This document shows, piece by piece, positions 21,655-34,171 of a DNA stretch of 64,000 nt. Numbering within the stretch: the stretch's first letter is position 1; each line of letters opens with the position of its first letter. Origin of the DNA: Rapana venosa (Eukaryota; Mollusca; Gastropoda; Neogastropoda; Muricidae). The stretch covers positions 67,757,839 through 67,821,838 of the forward strand of contig CM054134.1 of NCBI GenBank assembly GCA_028751875.1, in the 5' to 3' direction. The position numbers and the translations under genes were made by a program. The notes beneath the pieces were generated by a model. The model searched no databases and was not told the DNA's origin. It saw nothing but the letters and a program-made list of their open reading frames with translations.

Positions 21655-21826
21655 ATTTATATTTTTGTCACTTGGATAGAGCTTCGAGGTTTACCATATG
21701 GTGAGGTTTTTGTTTATCTGACCATTTCTGGCCATCGATAAGGTAGCTGCATTCCAACTTCAGAGATGATGTTTAAACACGACACCAGTGTGCAAGCATT
21801 GTATTTTTGCCATCTGTTCTTACTGG
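21655..21826 (-). mobile_element. SINE family S1, tail-side half interrupted by a LINE insertion
   Basis: Tail A and part of the body up to CTGTTCTTACTGG, where a LINE fragment begins. The SINE resumes at 22421 with the same 11 bases. Confidence 0.7.
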
Positions 21827-22420
21827 TGATAGTACTATCACCCCTGACGGCAAGTGTGACACAGAAATCAAGAAGAGAATCGGTCAATCTAAGGCAACTT
21901 TTAACAACATGAAATGCATTTTTACCAACAGTAAGATAAGCCTCAAGACAAAGATCCATGTTTTGAGAGCCTACGTATGGTCCATTCTTCTGTACGGATG
22001 TGAGTGCTGGACCCTAGCCAAGGACACAGAACAGCGACTAGAAGCAGTGGAAATGTGGTTCATCCGGAGAATCATGAAAGTCTCATGGACAAAAAGGAAA
22101 ACAAATGCAGAAGTAATGGAAATGGCTGGGTACAAGAGATCCCTTCTCAACACCATCAGAGAAAGACAGCTCAAATTTTTCGGCCATATAATCATGGCTG
22201 ACGGACTAGAGAAACTGTTATGGAGTGGCAAAATCTGTGGAAACAAGAGCAGAGGAAGACAACGCACAAAATTCACAGACAGCTGAAACAAATTCGCAAC
22301 GAATAAAGAGGGCACCAACAATGAGCTCATGAGAGGGACCGAGAACAGGGAAGAATGGAGAGCCATGATCGTCGATGTCTGCAGGACCAGACCGGACACT
22401 TGAAGAGAGAGAGAGAGAGA
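21827..22420 (+). mobile_element. 5'-truncated LINE (RTE-like) inserted in SINE S1, with target-site duplication
   Basis: Encodes a C-terminal reverse-transcriptase tail: VLRAYVWSILLYGCECWTLA, then EAVEMWFIRRIMKVSWT and RQLKFFGHI. It ends in a GA microsatellite. GTTCTTACTGG flanks it at 21816-21826 and 22421-22431. The host SINE is continuous across the duplication. Confidence 0.8.
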
Positions 22421-22675
22421 GTTCTTACTGGCATGAATGGCCTACTCTTCCAAAAGGCAGAACATGTGTGTAAGATGTTATGTGTCATTCACACACAGGG
22501 CCTCCGTTTAGTCTTATCTGAAGGATTCTTGGGGGAGTGGAGCCAGTACTGATGTTAACTACAGGGTGGAAAAAGCCTTGAATGAGCATCTTGGTGGTAG
22601 CTTGAACCCGAGCTTGATCCTGGACCATCAAATCTCAAGCTCAACACTCTTACCACTGGGCTACCTAGTTCTATG
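22421..22675 (-). mobile_element. SINE family S1, head-side half after the LINE insertion (head I)
   Basis: Resumes with GTTCTTACTGGCATGAATGG, contains the rest of the body and ends with the reverse complement of head I (CTCTTACCACTGGGCTACCT). Confidence 0.7.
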
Positions 22676-23671
22676 TACATTATTACCACAAGGTAAAACA
22701 TTGACAACTTTCTGACATGAACATCATCAGTCTGCCTCCAGTTACAGTGTGATGGTCTGTCATGTTTTGCTCAAAAATGGTCAGCCACTGTCAGTGCTGT
22801 TCACTGAATTTCCATCCTAGGGTCCACACACAGTCCGATTATTTTCTATGCCATGGTGTAAGGACTAATTGTCAGCTAGATAGTAAATGGTTGACGAAAG
22901 ACACAAAGAGTAGGAAGAAACATTCAGATTAAATTGTTTAGTTTAAAGTGATACTTGAACATTTTGCTTTTTATATATATCTCTAATTCTATTCATATAC
23001 ATACTGAAAAGAAACACAATAAACCTCCACAAGATTCTTTTTACACATTTATTGCATTCTTATTTATAAATGTAAAAAAGGCAATGCCCATTGATAAAGA
23101 GATAGGTAAAACAGGTAAGGCACTGCAAAATGGGTTTTAACTGAAGCAAATCATTTCCCAATACATACAATTTGCAAAGAAAAGAATCATTACACAAACA
23201 CAAAAAGTAAACACCAATACACAACTTTACATTTGCAAAGAAAAGAATTGAACATATAAAAAGTAAATAAACAAATCATCGAGAAATACTGTAGAGAAAC
23301 TGTACACATTTCTTAAAAAGACTAGAACAAATCTTTTAGAAATACTGTAGACCAGCGTAAATATATGAAAAGACTGTCTAGAAATAGGACACACATGGGA
23401 CAAAACTCTTCGGAAATGCTACAGCCTTAAAGGAAAAGAAGGGTGCTAGCAGCATTGCAAGAACAGATTCAGTGGAATAGGTTTTCTACTAAATGGAGAT
23501 GTCACATTTGCCCCAGTGTCTGTGGTCTTCATACAGACCATTTTGTAAGATGAATACATGTATAAGATTGTGTGCAGGGTGTGTTTGTGTCACCCACACC
23601 ACCAACCATATCATGCTTTTCTAAATTGGGTTGCCATAATGATTGCCCCAGTGCTTATGGTCTTCATGTAT

Positions 23672-23752
23672 GTAAAAAAGCAATGAGTGCTTATTCCATT
23701 ATCCTCGATATAAAAGAATAAATAAAATAAAAATAAATAAAATTTAAACCAT
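23672..23752 (+). mobile_element. SINE family S1, tail B fragment
   Basis: Contains GTGCTTATTCCATTATCCTC followed by GATATAAAAGAATAAATAAA, identical in layout to the tails at 29.6 and 37.7 kb. Confidence 0.6.
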
Positions 23753-24426
23753 TATGGAGATGCGTGCCAGTTGTGTGCAGGATAATATGTTAGGTCATCC
23801 ACACCACCAGTCATAACCAGCTTCTGTTCAAAAGGAGGATGGGTTTCTTTTGCAACATGTACACTCTACTAAGTGTAAAGGATGGTGTTGCTTTCGCAAC
23901 AAGCACACCATGCTAAGTGCACATACAAAACCTCACTGATTGTCTCATGTAAAGGGTTTTCAGAAAATGGATTCAGAACCAACAATGTTTTCTAGGAGAA
24001 AATCTCCACAACACAAGTAATGCTTCCCCCTTCTCCCTCCCTCGCATCAATTGTGGCTGTAAGACTTTCAGTTATCAAAGTATTACAGTCTACCCAGTGA
24101 TGCTAGTCCAGCTTTCGGTCAGACTCCAGAGACTGGCAATAAAGAGAAATGATTGCCTGGGACTATGAGAAAAGTGATACACAACATTCACAGATAAGCT
24201 CACAATATCAAGGGACTGTTCTACAAAACAGAATTCACTTCTTCAAAGAATGAAAAACAAAAACAAAAAAGTTAAACAAGAATGCACTGAAACGAATACC
24301 TTTACAACAAAAATAGAAACAGAAAAGATTAGAGGAAGAAGTTCTATGCATACATACTATACACAAATTCTCTTTCCCGTATCTTTTAGAAACCCATGAT
24401 ACTAATCATCACAAGTACAAAAAATA

Positions 24427-24655
24427 CACTGCCAGTCAACTTGTATTCATAAGCCATCACATTATCAAATACCAAAAAAACCCACCCCAAAACACTGCCA
24501 GTTATATGGTATTCATAAGCCATCACATGATCAAATACACCACCAAAAAAAGCCACTGCCAATTAACTGGTATTCATAAGCCATCACATGATCAAACACA
24601 CCACAAAAAATACATTGCCAGTTCACTGGTATTCATCAGTCATCACATAACCATT
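24427..24655 (+). repeat. About 62-base tandem repeat, four copies
   Basis: Each copy has a CACTGCCAGT-like start, GGTATTCATAAGCCATCACA and an A-rich spacer. Copy starts are near 24427, 24493, 24554 and 24612. Confidence 0.75.
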
Positions 24656-25064
24656 TGCCTTCTTTGATTTTAAAACAAAATGATCTCCCCCTCCCCTCCT
24701 CCCTTTTTTTTTTTATAATTGTTTGGGGTTTTTTGCAGGGAAAAGGAAAATGTTTTTACTGTTTGTTTGGGTTTGTGGTTTTGTTTTCTTAGGGAGGTGG
24801 GGAGGGTCACACTGGCAGCCTTTTAGCTTTACAGATGAGACAGGATCTATCAACTTTTACTCCTGTCAGTGTTACACCACCTTCCAGAGGAGGGGATGAC
24901 AGTTTAGAGACAAAATCTACTTTGAACAGGTTACTTGTAGAATGACTCAGGAATTCAATCAAATGTAATAAAATATAAAAGTAATCTGTGAAATCTTGCA
25001 AAAATCTTTTTCTTCACTCCAGCCTGCTCTTTGATGTAAAACCTTCTTTTTTGTTGTTTTTGTT

Positions 25065-25165
25065 CCTCAGCTAGAGCTCCGAGGTTCACCAATGGTGAGA
25101 TTTTTGCATAAATGCAACGGTTTTGGCCCACCATGATGTAACCACATTCTAACTCCGGGCATGGC
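25065..25165 (-). mobile_element. SINE family S1, tail A fragment
   Basis: TTCCTCAGCTAGAGCTCCGA and the following ACCATGATGTAACCACATTC match tail A; the body is missing. Confidence 0.55.
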
Positions 25166-25565
25166 TGTAAAAATATAAGATATTGTTTTTGTGTGTGTGT
25201 GATAAATATGCTCAGCTGTATGAGTTCATGTTTTTATACTCTGATAATGAATTCTTTATTTCCAATTTCATGTCTTCAGGCACAATATCTTAAAATACAT
25301 ACATGCGATAAAACTGGGTTTTTAAAAAAAGGGGGTATATTTTTTTGTTTTCTTTAAAAACTTTCAACCCTAAAATGTCTTTCCCTGCCCTTTGTTTACT
25401 CAAAAATTTCTTGGAACTTTCTCAAAAGCAGAGCATGTCTACCTTGGAAAAATGAAATGTTTGGACATGCAGAATTATGCCCTCAGCTGTAAGCAGGTAG
25501 GTTTGAACACTAGTGCGTATGGTAAAATAAAAAACTCAGAGAGTGGGGTTTGGGGTGGGTGGGGT

Positions 25566-25970
25566 TGTTCCTCGGCTAGAGCTCTGAGGTTCACCAATGG
25601 TGACATTTTGTGTATGCGACTGTTTTCACACAACATTGAGGCAAAAGCATTCCAACTTTGGGGATAATGTCTAAACACAATACTTGTGTGCAGGTGCTTT
25701 TTAGATTTTGTCACCCATTCCTATTGGCACGAACTGGCCAAGTATTTTGAAAAACAGAACGGGTTTTTAACATGTGCGCAAGATTTCTGTGTGCATTTGC
25801 ACACTGGGCCTTGGTTTATTGTCTTATCTGAAGGACTTTCAGGGAGTGGAGCTAGCACTCATCTTAACTCAAGAGTAAAATTCCATAAAATGGGTACCTC
25901 TGTGGTGGCTCAATCCCAGGCCGTCAGATCACAAGCACAATGCTCTAACCACTAAGCTACTCCGCATGCC
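25566..25970 (-). mobile_element. SINE family S1, head I with tail A, near complete
   Basis: On the plus strand it opens with tail A (TTCCTCGGCTAGAGCTCTGA) and ends with the reverse complement of head I (TGCTCTAACCACTAAGCTAC). It shows that head I can be joined to tail A. Confidence 0.75.
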
Positions 25971-26339
25971 CCCACTCACAGTGTTGAAAGCCTATACATA
26001 TACACAGAAGAAGAAAACCAAAACACATACTGTTGCTATGTGAATGGTGTCCCTCACAACCTATGTAAACTAATCTCAGGTCGGAATGTTAGGGCTAAAT
26101 ACTGATCAGTCTGTGTACTTTTCTTATCTCTCTGGTTGACCTTGGTCCCTCATTCATGACCTCCCTATGACCTGGCTCTGATTGATAGTGTGCCTTGGGG
26201 CTTCAGGCCTCCTCCAGAAAAAAGGGTTGGCTGCCTTAAGTGTGACCAGACTGGGGCTCTTAAAAACACTGTATGGCTGATAGATATGTGACAGTTATCA
26301 CATGAAGAATTGCAAGAGGGGCTCTATCTCTCCTTGTCA

Positions 26340-26600
26340 CTGAAAAATTGACTGCATTGGGTTGGATTTGAGGAGCGATCCCCGACACTAGACAGGGGTT
26401 GATGTGCCATGTACCTCTGAGTCAGTCTGTCTTGGGCCAGTCACATGCACTCAGCCAGCCTACTGTCTGTCCAGTCTTTGACATCATCTGTCCATTGACG
26501 TCTTGGTCTTCCTCTACCTCCCTTTCCTTCCACTCTCCCTTCCAGCACTGTTTTGAGTAGTCACTCATGTCTCATTATATGGCTGAAATGACTACAATGT
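26340..26600 (-). mobile_element. LINE reverse-transcriptase C-terminal fragment
   Basis: The minus strand reads VLEGRVEGKGGRGRPRRQWT followed by DDVKDWTDSRLAEC and LAQDR, with stops. This is the C-terminal tail of an APE-type LINE polymerase. Confidence 0.6.
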
Positions 26601-27177
26601 GTTCATTGGGTACCTGGACAAAATCAAGTGACAGTTACTTGAAAGAAAAAGTAATGAGTACATGTGATACACATCTAACAGTCAGATGAAGATCAAGTCT
26701 TAGCTTAATTTGATTTGTATGGGTTTAATTAAATTGGCAACATTTGTATTTGCTCACATATATATACAAGTTTATTGTTTGTGAGATTATGAGAATTCTT
26801 ACAAGTATGTGTGTGTGAATGTGTGCCCAGGCATGTGTATATGCCAATGCATTCATGCATGTGTACAAGTGTTCTTGTATCCATCCCTATATGTGCATGC
26901 AAACGCAAGCATGTAATGCATGTAGATGTACAAGATATTTCACTAGAAATAAGATCAGTATCAAAACACTATTTTATTTTGTACTTTCAGGGCAGCAAGT
27001 TCTACTACATGATGATAAATCATCTTTGTTCGGAAACACAAGTATACATAACGCTACATTGCAAGTGACCATGATCAATGCGACTATCGTATTTGAACAG
27101 AGATGCTACATTACACACACAATGAAAGATCTATGATTTTTCATGACTGTTCATGCTTGTGGGGAGGGACTTTTTTT

Positions 27178-27596
27178 CTTTGGCTAGAGCTCCAAGGTTC
27201 ACTACAGATTTTTGCGTCTACATGCTACTGTTTTTGTCCACCTTAGCTTTAGGCAGACACATTCCGACTCCAAAGATGTCTATGTATGTTCTTTTATGAA
27301 TATTTGCTGTCATCCGATCTCACTGGCATGAATGGCTTACTTTTCAACAAGGCAGAACAGGTTTTATCATGAGCGTGGACGCAAGATGTTTGGCATGCAT
27401 TTGTGCATGCGGCCTCGGTTCATTGTCTCATGAGACTCATCCAAAGTACTTTTGGGGGAGTGGAGTCAGTATTAATGTTAACTGTAGGGGAAAAATCTCC
27501 TTGAAATGGCATCTTGGAGGTGGCTGGAACTCAGGCTCAATCTCAGGCAGTCAAATTGCCAGTACAACGCTTCAACCACAAGGTTATCCCATCGAT
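27178..27596 (-). mobile_element. SINE family S1, head I with tail A
   Basis: Contains TTTGGCTAGAGCTCCAAGG (tail A), the body with GGAGTGGAGTCAGTATTAAT, and a degraded head I (CGCTTCAACCACAAGGTTAT). Confidence 0.7.
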
Positions 27597-29447
27597 GATC
27601 CCCCTCCCCCCAAAAAGAATCAAAACGCAGCAGTATGCTTTTGTACAGTATACAGCATAGCAAAAACCAGAGATCAAACAGAAAATCCCAAAAGAAAGGG
27701 CAGTATTGAGTATACAAAAGTTCATAAAAGTACACACGTAAATGTATCATAAAGTAGAAAAAAGGTATTACACAGTATGGAGAACAGTGAAGCTCTATGA
27801 CTGATATTTTAAAGATAGAAAATAACATGTATACACTTTGCCTTCATACATTTGCTTGTGGATATAACAAATGCTACAATTACAAACCTATGAAGGTAAT
27901 GTACACAAATACATGAAAGCACACACAACAGAATAATGATATTACACAACATGTGAACACATGCAAATTATTCAACAGATATGAAACTGAATGACATTTT
28001 TGGAAAATAACAAACCCAGCATTCTTGCACATGTATCCATTTGAAATATAAGAAATGTTACAAAATCTGAACATGAAGGCATTCATTTGTAAAGCACACA
28101 GATATGCATTATAGAAAGAAAAACAAACACACAAAACCCATTCAAAGCTCACATGCACATTTCCAACAGACATAAGTCATTATTTTTTTACTACTTAAAG
28201 CTATGTATAATAAAATAACCCACCTATTATTTTGTGCATCTATCCACTGACTGGTACAAAATCCAAACAAATGATGGCAGTAAAGGTCAGGACATAAAAA
28301 TATATACAATATATTATATAAAAAATTTTAATAGCAGGATGAACACATATAATTTGTAGAAAACTAATGAAGAATATAATATTTTTTAGATTTTAAAATA
28401 ATATACACATGTATTTATACACTTGTGTGCAATTTTGTATATATCCATATGCAATGTTGCAGATTCAGAAAATACAGAGTACATTTTAGAAGTTGACTGA
28501 TGTGTCTGTTAATGCTGAAATGATGTCAGTGGACCTTCCTTGCTCAGCTTTTGTTTGCTTACTTGTTAATTCATTTCATTTCTCTTAACTGTCAAATGGT
28601 GGCTGTTTGCTCTGTACTACTACTAGCATATAGTTAAAAGTGCCATCCATAAATTTTCAATATGTCACTGTATAAAGTGTATTTCTAACTGATGTCATGC
28701 TCTCATGCAGAGTGGAAAAAAGAAACTACAAAAAGAATAAGTAAGAAGTAGTGTGTAATGGAAAGAAATATATATCAAGTAGTGACTCAATGTTTCAAAC
28801 ACTTACGTTTATTCATGTGTGGATTGTTCATAAAGGCTTGTAATTATAAAGTTTGATTGCAATGCCAATTTTTTTTCCAGAAATGGTATACATGTATAAA
28901 TATACGTGTCAAAACAAAACAGCAGAAATGACAGGTCACAGTGATTGACTGAACAGCGAAATCCGTCCCAACATAAGATGACTAGGTTTTACTTCCTGCA
29001 TTTATTTTAATGACATACACATTGGCTATTTCAACCATTTTCACCAAGCAGCAAGTGAAACACACCACCCTTTTCACTGTTCACCTGTCATACCCTGAGA
29101 AATATTTGTTTCACCTTAGTTTTAGTGGCAACATTTCTAGATATCATATCATTCACTATGTTAGTGCTAATACAATAATATGTAATCTTTTTCATTAGCT
29201 TTAGACACTATATCCGTTATTGCTGAAAGTCTGACCATGTTTCATTGCCTGTCACACTGTGAGATAATAATCATGTTGACCAAAGTGTGCAGCAGCATGA
29301 CATCCCATCCTCCTCCTGATTCCCCACTGTCAGGGAGCTTGGGGGAGAGGGGGGCTGTCTTTGGCAAAGAAATATGATAAAAAGTAAAGAAAAGAAAAAC
29401 TTGCCAAGTCCTGCAAATTTCACATCACACACACACCAATGCTGCTG
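27597..29447. other. Intergenic AT-rich DNA, no gene seen
   Basis: Low-GC sequence with no supported frames or repeated blocks. Confidence 0.5.
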
Positions 29448-29684
29448 CGGATAATCCTTCGGGTGAGATTATAAACCGAGGCCCCGTGTGCGAACGCACG
29501 CAGAACATCTTGCGTGCACGTTAAATCCTGTTCCGCTTTTCGTAAGAGTAGGCCATTGTGTGCTGGTGGGAACAGATGACAGAATTTACAAAACCGTATA
29601 CACACGGGGATTGGATGTAAAAAAGCACATGAATGCTTATTCCATTATCCTCGATATAAAAGAATAAATAAATAAATAAATGCT
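29448..29684 (+). mobile_element. SINE family S1, tail B, head missing
   Basis: Body from AATCCTTCGGGTGAGATTAT to the tail B end CCATTATCCTCGATATAAAA followed by AATAAATAAATAAA. A GCTGCTGTT tract follows. Confidence 0.7.
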
Positions 29685-29714
29685 GCTGCTGTTGCTGCTG
29701 CTGTTGTTGTTTTT

Positions 29715-30050
29715 GTTGTGTTCCCCAGCTCATTCCCCTGGTTGTCACTTAAAACATACACTCTGACTCATTCATCCCACCTGAGAATCACCGTGTGTAC
29801 ACAATGGATGAGAAGTTTCTATGTCATTATGGCAATTTTCAAGTACTCCACCATAAAGGTAGCCATACTCTGACTTCGGAGGATCTTCTCCTATAAAGGA
29901 GAATACAAGTTGTTATGCAAAGAGTGTGTCATGGCTGAACACAATGTCAACATAAACATTTCACAGCATAACCAATTTTAATATTTAATAACAGTGGCCC
30001 TTAGCTTGCACTGATCAATCATTGACAAAGCTTTGTGGCATGGGCCCATG
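29715..30050 (+). repeat. Interspersed repeat R1, copy 4
   Basis: Contains TCACTTAAAACATACACTCT, CCTGAGAATCACCGTGTG, TATAAAGGAGAATACAAGTT and GTGTCATGGCTGAACACAAT in R1 order. Lies just downstream of innexin A. Confidence 0.55.
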
Positions 30051-30108
30051 AAAAAATGTTTCAATCCATTCACCTCAGTGCAAAATATAAAGATACTGAT
30101 AGCTTTAG

Positions 30109-30110
<2 letters not shown>

Positions 30111-30156
<46 letters not shown>
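30111..30156 (+). repeat. (GT)n microsatellite downstream of innexin A
   Basis: Perfect GT run; on the innexin A strand it is CA, about 150 bases after the stop. Confidence 0.97.
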
Positions 30157-30158
<2 letters not shown>

Positions 30159-30228
30159 ACAAAATTTTGTTTTATTGCCAGAACAAATACAAACACTGTG
30201 CAGTATTGCTGCTGTACTGTCAAAATTC

Positions 30229-30234
30229 TTTATT
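30229..30234 (-). terminator. Candidate polyadenylation signal of innexin A
   Basis: AATAAA on the minus strand about 75 bases after the stop. A second one lies at 30171-30176, just before a long GT/CA tract. Either implies a short 3' UTR. Confidence 0.45.
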
Positions 30235-30305
30235 CCAGAAAAAAACAGACCCTTAGTCACCCCTCTCCCCCCCAAACCAATATCCTATGAGGAGTCAGAG
30301 GCCAC

Positions 30306-31521
30306 TCATGCAGTGCTTTCTAGCATTTCTTTCTCAGGCCTGGGATGATAATTCTCTGGTGGCTGGTTTCTCTTCTTGAAGTTGTTCCACAGGGCTTGAA
30401 CCAAATCCAGCAGAATGACATCGCTAGAGTTGTTGCCCACTGACCTCAGCAGGAAGACACCATCATCACGGAGATAATCTGCCACAAATTTCCGGAAGAG
30501 TTGACTGTCCCTAGATTGGTCTGTCAGCTTCAGCATAATCATGTACTTCTGGATGAATCGATCTCGTCGGTTTCTGAAGAAGATGTCAAAAATCCACTGA
30601 GCGACATTAATGACAGAAGCAATGGCCAGGAAAACGAACCAAAACCAGATGACAGCAAAAATTTTCTCCACAAAAAGATTTATCGACAGGACACACTGTG
30701 TTGAGAACGGTTGTACGTTCTGCATTTGTCGGATTTCAATGTCACACATCACTACGCGGGGGAAGTGATCAAAGTCACGAAATTCTCCATTGTCATTTAG
30801 ATTGCTCAGGATATCAAAGCCATAGGTAGCAAAATTGAACCCAAGGAAGGCAGAAAGCAATACAAATTGGCAAAAGATATTGGCCAGGTACAAGAGTTTG
30901 GTGAATAAGTACAGACCAGTGAGGTAGGTGCCATGCCGTTTGCCTAAGAAAAAGCAAAATACTCCAGAAAGCTTATCTCTCACCTGGGTGAACATATTTT
31001 GCTTGTAGGATCTGTATGTGTAAAGCCAACGATCAATAAATTGGGAAATGTCCTTCACCTTCTTCTCTCTCTCTTCTGGTGGTGTCATGGTAGCTTCTTC
31101 AGCCATGTTGACAATCTTCTGCACATTGATTCCAGAGTAGCCCTTCAGCTCTTTCCAGAGGATGTTGGGGAACTTGAAGAGGAGACACTGGAGAAGCAGA
31201 ACCACCACCACCCAGCGGTAAAAGCTGATGTCTCGCTCCATCCTGTCTTCCCTGGTCACAGGAAGCCCTTCATCCATGGGCACGTAATACATGTGAGAGA
31301 TCCAGCAGAGATTTTCCGTGTAATCTTGGTGGGAGTCAGCAAACTGGGCCGGCACCCAGCAGTGGATGGGGTCTCCTACATACTGGTTCATGCCAATGAG
31401 CGCTGCCAGCGCTGCCAGTAAAGCCACAGTGCCGAAGTGGTGAAGCTGATCCACAGCATCGTCATCACGAGACCCTCTGGACAGTGTCACCGATGACAGT
31501 GCCTCTAAAATGCTTTCCCAC
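30306..31521 (-). CDS. Innexin A, main coding exon (innexin/pannexin family)
   Basis: This exon encodes 404 residues of an innexin, the four-pass membrane proteins that form gap junctions and hemichannels in protostomes. The minus-strand acceptor GGCAG ends at 31522. The protein reads WESILEALSSVTLS, then the family motif RDDDAVDQL. Numbering from the inferred initiator Met, TM1 lies near residues 30-48, TM2 begins at FYRWVVVVLLLQ (101-120), TM3 is near 200-227 and TM4 near 285-310. Each extracellular loop has the expected two cysteines: 55 and 73 in loop 1, 260 and 277 in loop 2. KGYSGINV and GTYLTGLY are shared with innexin B in this window. The exon ends at TGA 30306-30308. It lacks the intron that splits innexin B after FYR. 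The longer open frame beyond 31521 is intronic read-through. The family call is certain; which paralogue it is cannot be told. Confidence 0.96.
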
Positions 31522-32291
31522 CTGCCACAATCAACAGTCAGTCTCAACATAACACAGAGCACCGACAGGTAATGGTATAATATCATGTATACAGGCAGAC
31601 AAAAATCTAAATGAAATGACAACTAGCAGGATGAAATGAACACAAACAATGTATGAGAATAAACATGTGCATGCGCACACACAACACACACACACACATG
31701 CACGCGATCATGTACACAAATCTAAACACACGCACACACACTATAACACACACACACACAACATACACACATGTATGCATTCATGTATGGGCCTGCCTAT
31801 GCATCAGCATGAATTAAATTGAATTATCTAGTTTACTTATGAGATGAAAGTAAAAGCATAGTAGGTCCTAATTATTTTCTTCTTATTAATCTCTCACTTT
31901 TTTTATACCTCTTTTTTTTTCTTTTTCCCCTTAGGGGGGAGAGGGTGGCTTAAGTTTTTTTTCATTTTGTTTTGAAACAGTGACAGAGCCATACTTGAAT
32001 ACTTCTAATGTCATCCAACAAAAGCAGCTGCAATCACCTTTGGAAATCATGAAGACAACTAAGAAGACAACACAAAAACAGGTTTGAAAATCCTTGGATT
32101 AGGGTGAACTGATGCTACAGCCAAATATATTTTCTTGTACAGCATTAAAAGATTCACTTTAATTCAAAATACCATTTCAATCTTAAACTTACAGAAATGA
32201 TAAATGCTCTGCGGTGTAACTCTCAAGACCTCTTTTCTCTTCTTATGGTAAGCCATAAGACAAGCATCTCAACTTCTCCTTTGGCTACACT

Positions 32292-32880
32292 AGTGCTGCT
32301 TTGTTAGATTTTAGTTTAGACCAGTGTCTCAACAACACATAGATGGATAAACCGTGCTGCTTTGTTAGACTTTAGACCAGTGTCTCAACAACACATAGAT
32401 GGATAAACCGTGCTGCTTTGTTAGACTTTAGACCAGTGTCTCAACAACACATAGATGGATAAACCGTGCTGCTTTGTTAGACTTTAGACCAGTGTCTCAA
32501 CAACACATAGATGGATAAACCGTGCTGCTTTGTCTAAAGACTTTAGACCAGTGTCTCAACAACACATAGATGGATAAACCGTGCTGCTTTGTCTAAAGAC
32601 TTTAGACCAGTGTCTCAACAACACATAGATAGATAAACAGTGCTGCTTTGTTAGACTTTAGACCAAGGTCTCAACAACACATAGATGGATAAACAGTGCT
32701 GCTTTGTCTAAAGACTTTAGACCAGTGTCTCAACAACACATAGATAGATAAACAGTGCTGCTTTGTTAGACTTTAGACCAAGGTCTCAACAACACATAGA
32801 TGGATAAACAGTGCTGCTTTGTCTAAAGACTTAAGACCAAGGTCTCAACAACACATTCGGATAATTTATAAACAGTGCTC
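32292..32880 (+). repeat. 56/59-base minisatellite, about ten copies, in the innexin A intron
   Basis: Units share GTGCTGCTTTGT, CTTTAGACCAGTGTCTCAAC and AACACATAGATGGATAAACC. Two length classes, TTAGAC and TCTAAAGAC, are interspersed in a partly alternating order. Confidence 0.88.
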
Positions 32881-33210
32881 TTTCATAGACTTGCGAGTAT
32901 TTGATGGTGAGAAAAGGAAAGGCGTGAGGAAAGCGACACCAAAATGGCTGTATGTCATAACATAGCATTCCCTAACTAAGTCGTAATTATTTCCACCATG
33001 GCTGACTAGTGAGATTCACACTACTCAGCGTTGTTGGCTGCATGCCAGCTGAAAGTGACCCAAAGGGTGCCACCGACTTCTTGCGCACATCCTGTTCTTT
33101 AAGTACAATGAGCTCTTTACATCACATACAGTATACACAACCTTAGGAGTGTTTGACGATGCAACTCATTATGGCCTGCTGGCAAACTTACTACACAAGC
33201 CCCATTTCAT

Positions 33211-33485
33211 GCAAGTGTGTGTGTGTGTGCGTGAGTGTGTGTGCAACTCTGTGTGTGTGACTGTGTGTGTGACTGTCAGTGTGTGTGTGTGTGTTGTGTG
33301 TGTGCTGCGTGCGTATGTGCATGTGTGTATACATATGCATATGTGTGTATATCATTATTATATGTGTGTGCATGCTGGTGTCTGTGTGTATGTGTGTCTG
33401 CGCATGCCAGTGTGTGTGTGTATGTGTACATGTGTGTGTATACTTGTGTGCATGCGTACATGCTTGTATGCATGTGTGTGTGTGT
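33211..33485 (+). repeat. TG-rich low-complexity tract
   Basis: Imperfect TG/TGCATG sequence ending in a G run. Several long open frames arise here purely from composition. Confidence 0.9.
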
Positions 33486-34171
33486 AGGGGGGGGGGGGGT
33501 ATCTTTGTTTGGATGGGAGGGGGAGGGGGTTGTTTTCAGTGAAGCTATAAACAACAAGATTGGATTGGGTTGGAAGGGGTTAATTTGTTTTTGTTTTGTA
33601 TGGAGGGGGAAAGGGTTGTTTGGGCTTTTTTTGGCTGTTCTTTAGCATTTATTGTAGTTTAAATTTCTGAGCCTTGGTTATGTGATTGTATACATACCCT
33701 AACAGTGGCTTTTGCCATTTTAGTAAGCTTGCTTGATTTTTTATTTTAGTGTATGTTTGTTGGTGAGTTTGCAGTGTAAAGTTTCCAGATGGTTCAGAAT
33801 CTGTTTCATTTGTTTGTTTGTATCGAATGTGAGTCAAGAGTGTCAGAGAATATATCTGTCTGCTTATATGAATGTATGCTTGTGTGAGTGTGAGTGTGTG
33901 TGTGTTTCAATAACTTTCAATGTTTTAATTAACGTGTGTGTTTCAACAATAAAAAATATCACACACACATGTACATAAAATACACTGCATTACACATGCA
34001 CATGCACACATACATGCATGCATAAGCATGTGCATGTGCACACACACACATCTATGCATACACGTGTGCACACACAAACACAGTGACACACAAACAGTGA
34101 ATCTCTCTCTCTCTCCCTCCTCATACACACACACACATGCGTTATTTTCTGAGTCATCACTAAGTACTCAC

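Larger units (their letters stand above)
22676..25064. other. Intergenic AT-rich DNA, no gene seen
   Basis: Apart from the SINE S1 tail at 23672 and the tandem repeat at 24427, I see no coding, RNA or repeat signal. Confidence 0.5.
31522..34171 (-). other. Putative first intron of innexin A
   Basis: Bounded by donor GTGAGT (minus strand, 34171) and acceptor GGCAG (31522). It contains the 56/59-base minisatellite, CA/TG-rich tracts and T/G-rich stretches. No coding sequence is seen. Confidence 0.5.

Noticed and set aside
24427..24655. CRISPR-like spaced repeats
   Set aside because: A simple divergent tandem repeat in an animal genome, without conserved repeats separated by unique spacers or cas genes.
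30501..31421. Plus-strand open frames opposite innexin A
   Set aside because: Antisense shadows of a clear innexin coding exon.
31522..31622. N-terminal extension of the innexin A frame (MSFHLDFC...)
   Set aside because: It lies upstream of a good acceptor, shows no innexin similarity and is best explained as intronic read-through.
33149..33645. Long Cys/Val-rich open frames
   Set aside because: Produced by a TG-rich low-complexity tract.
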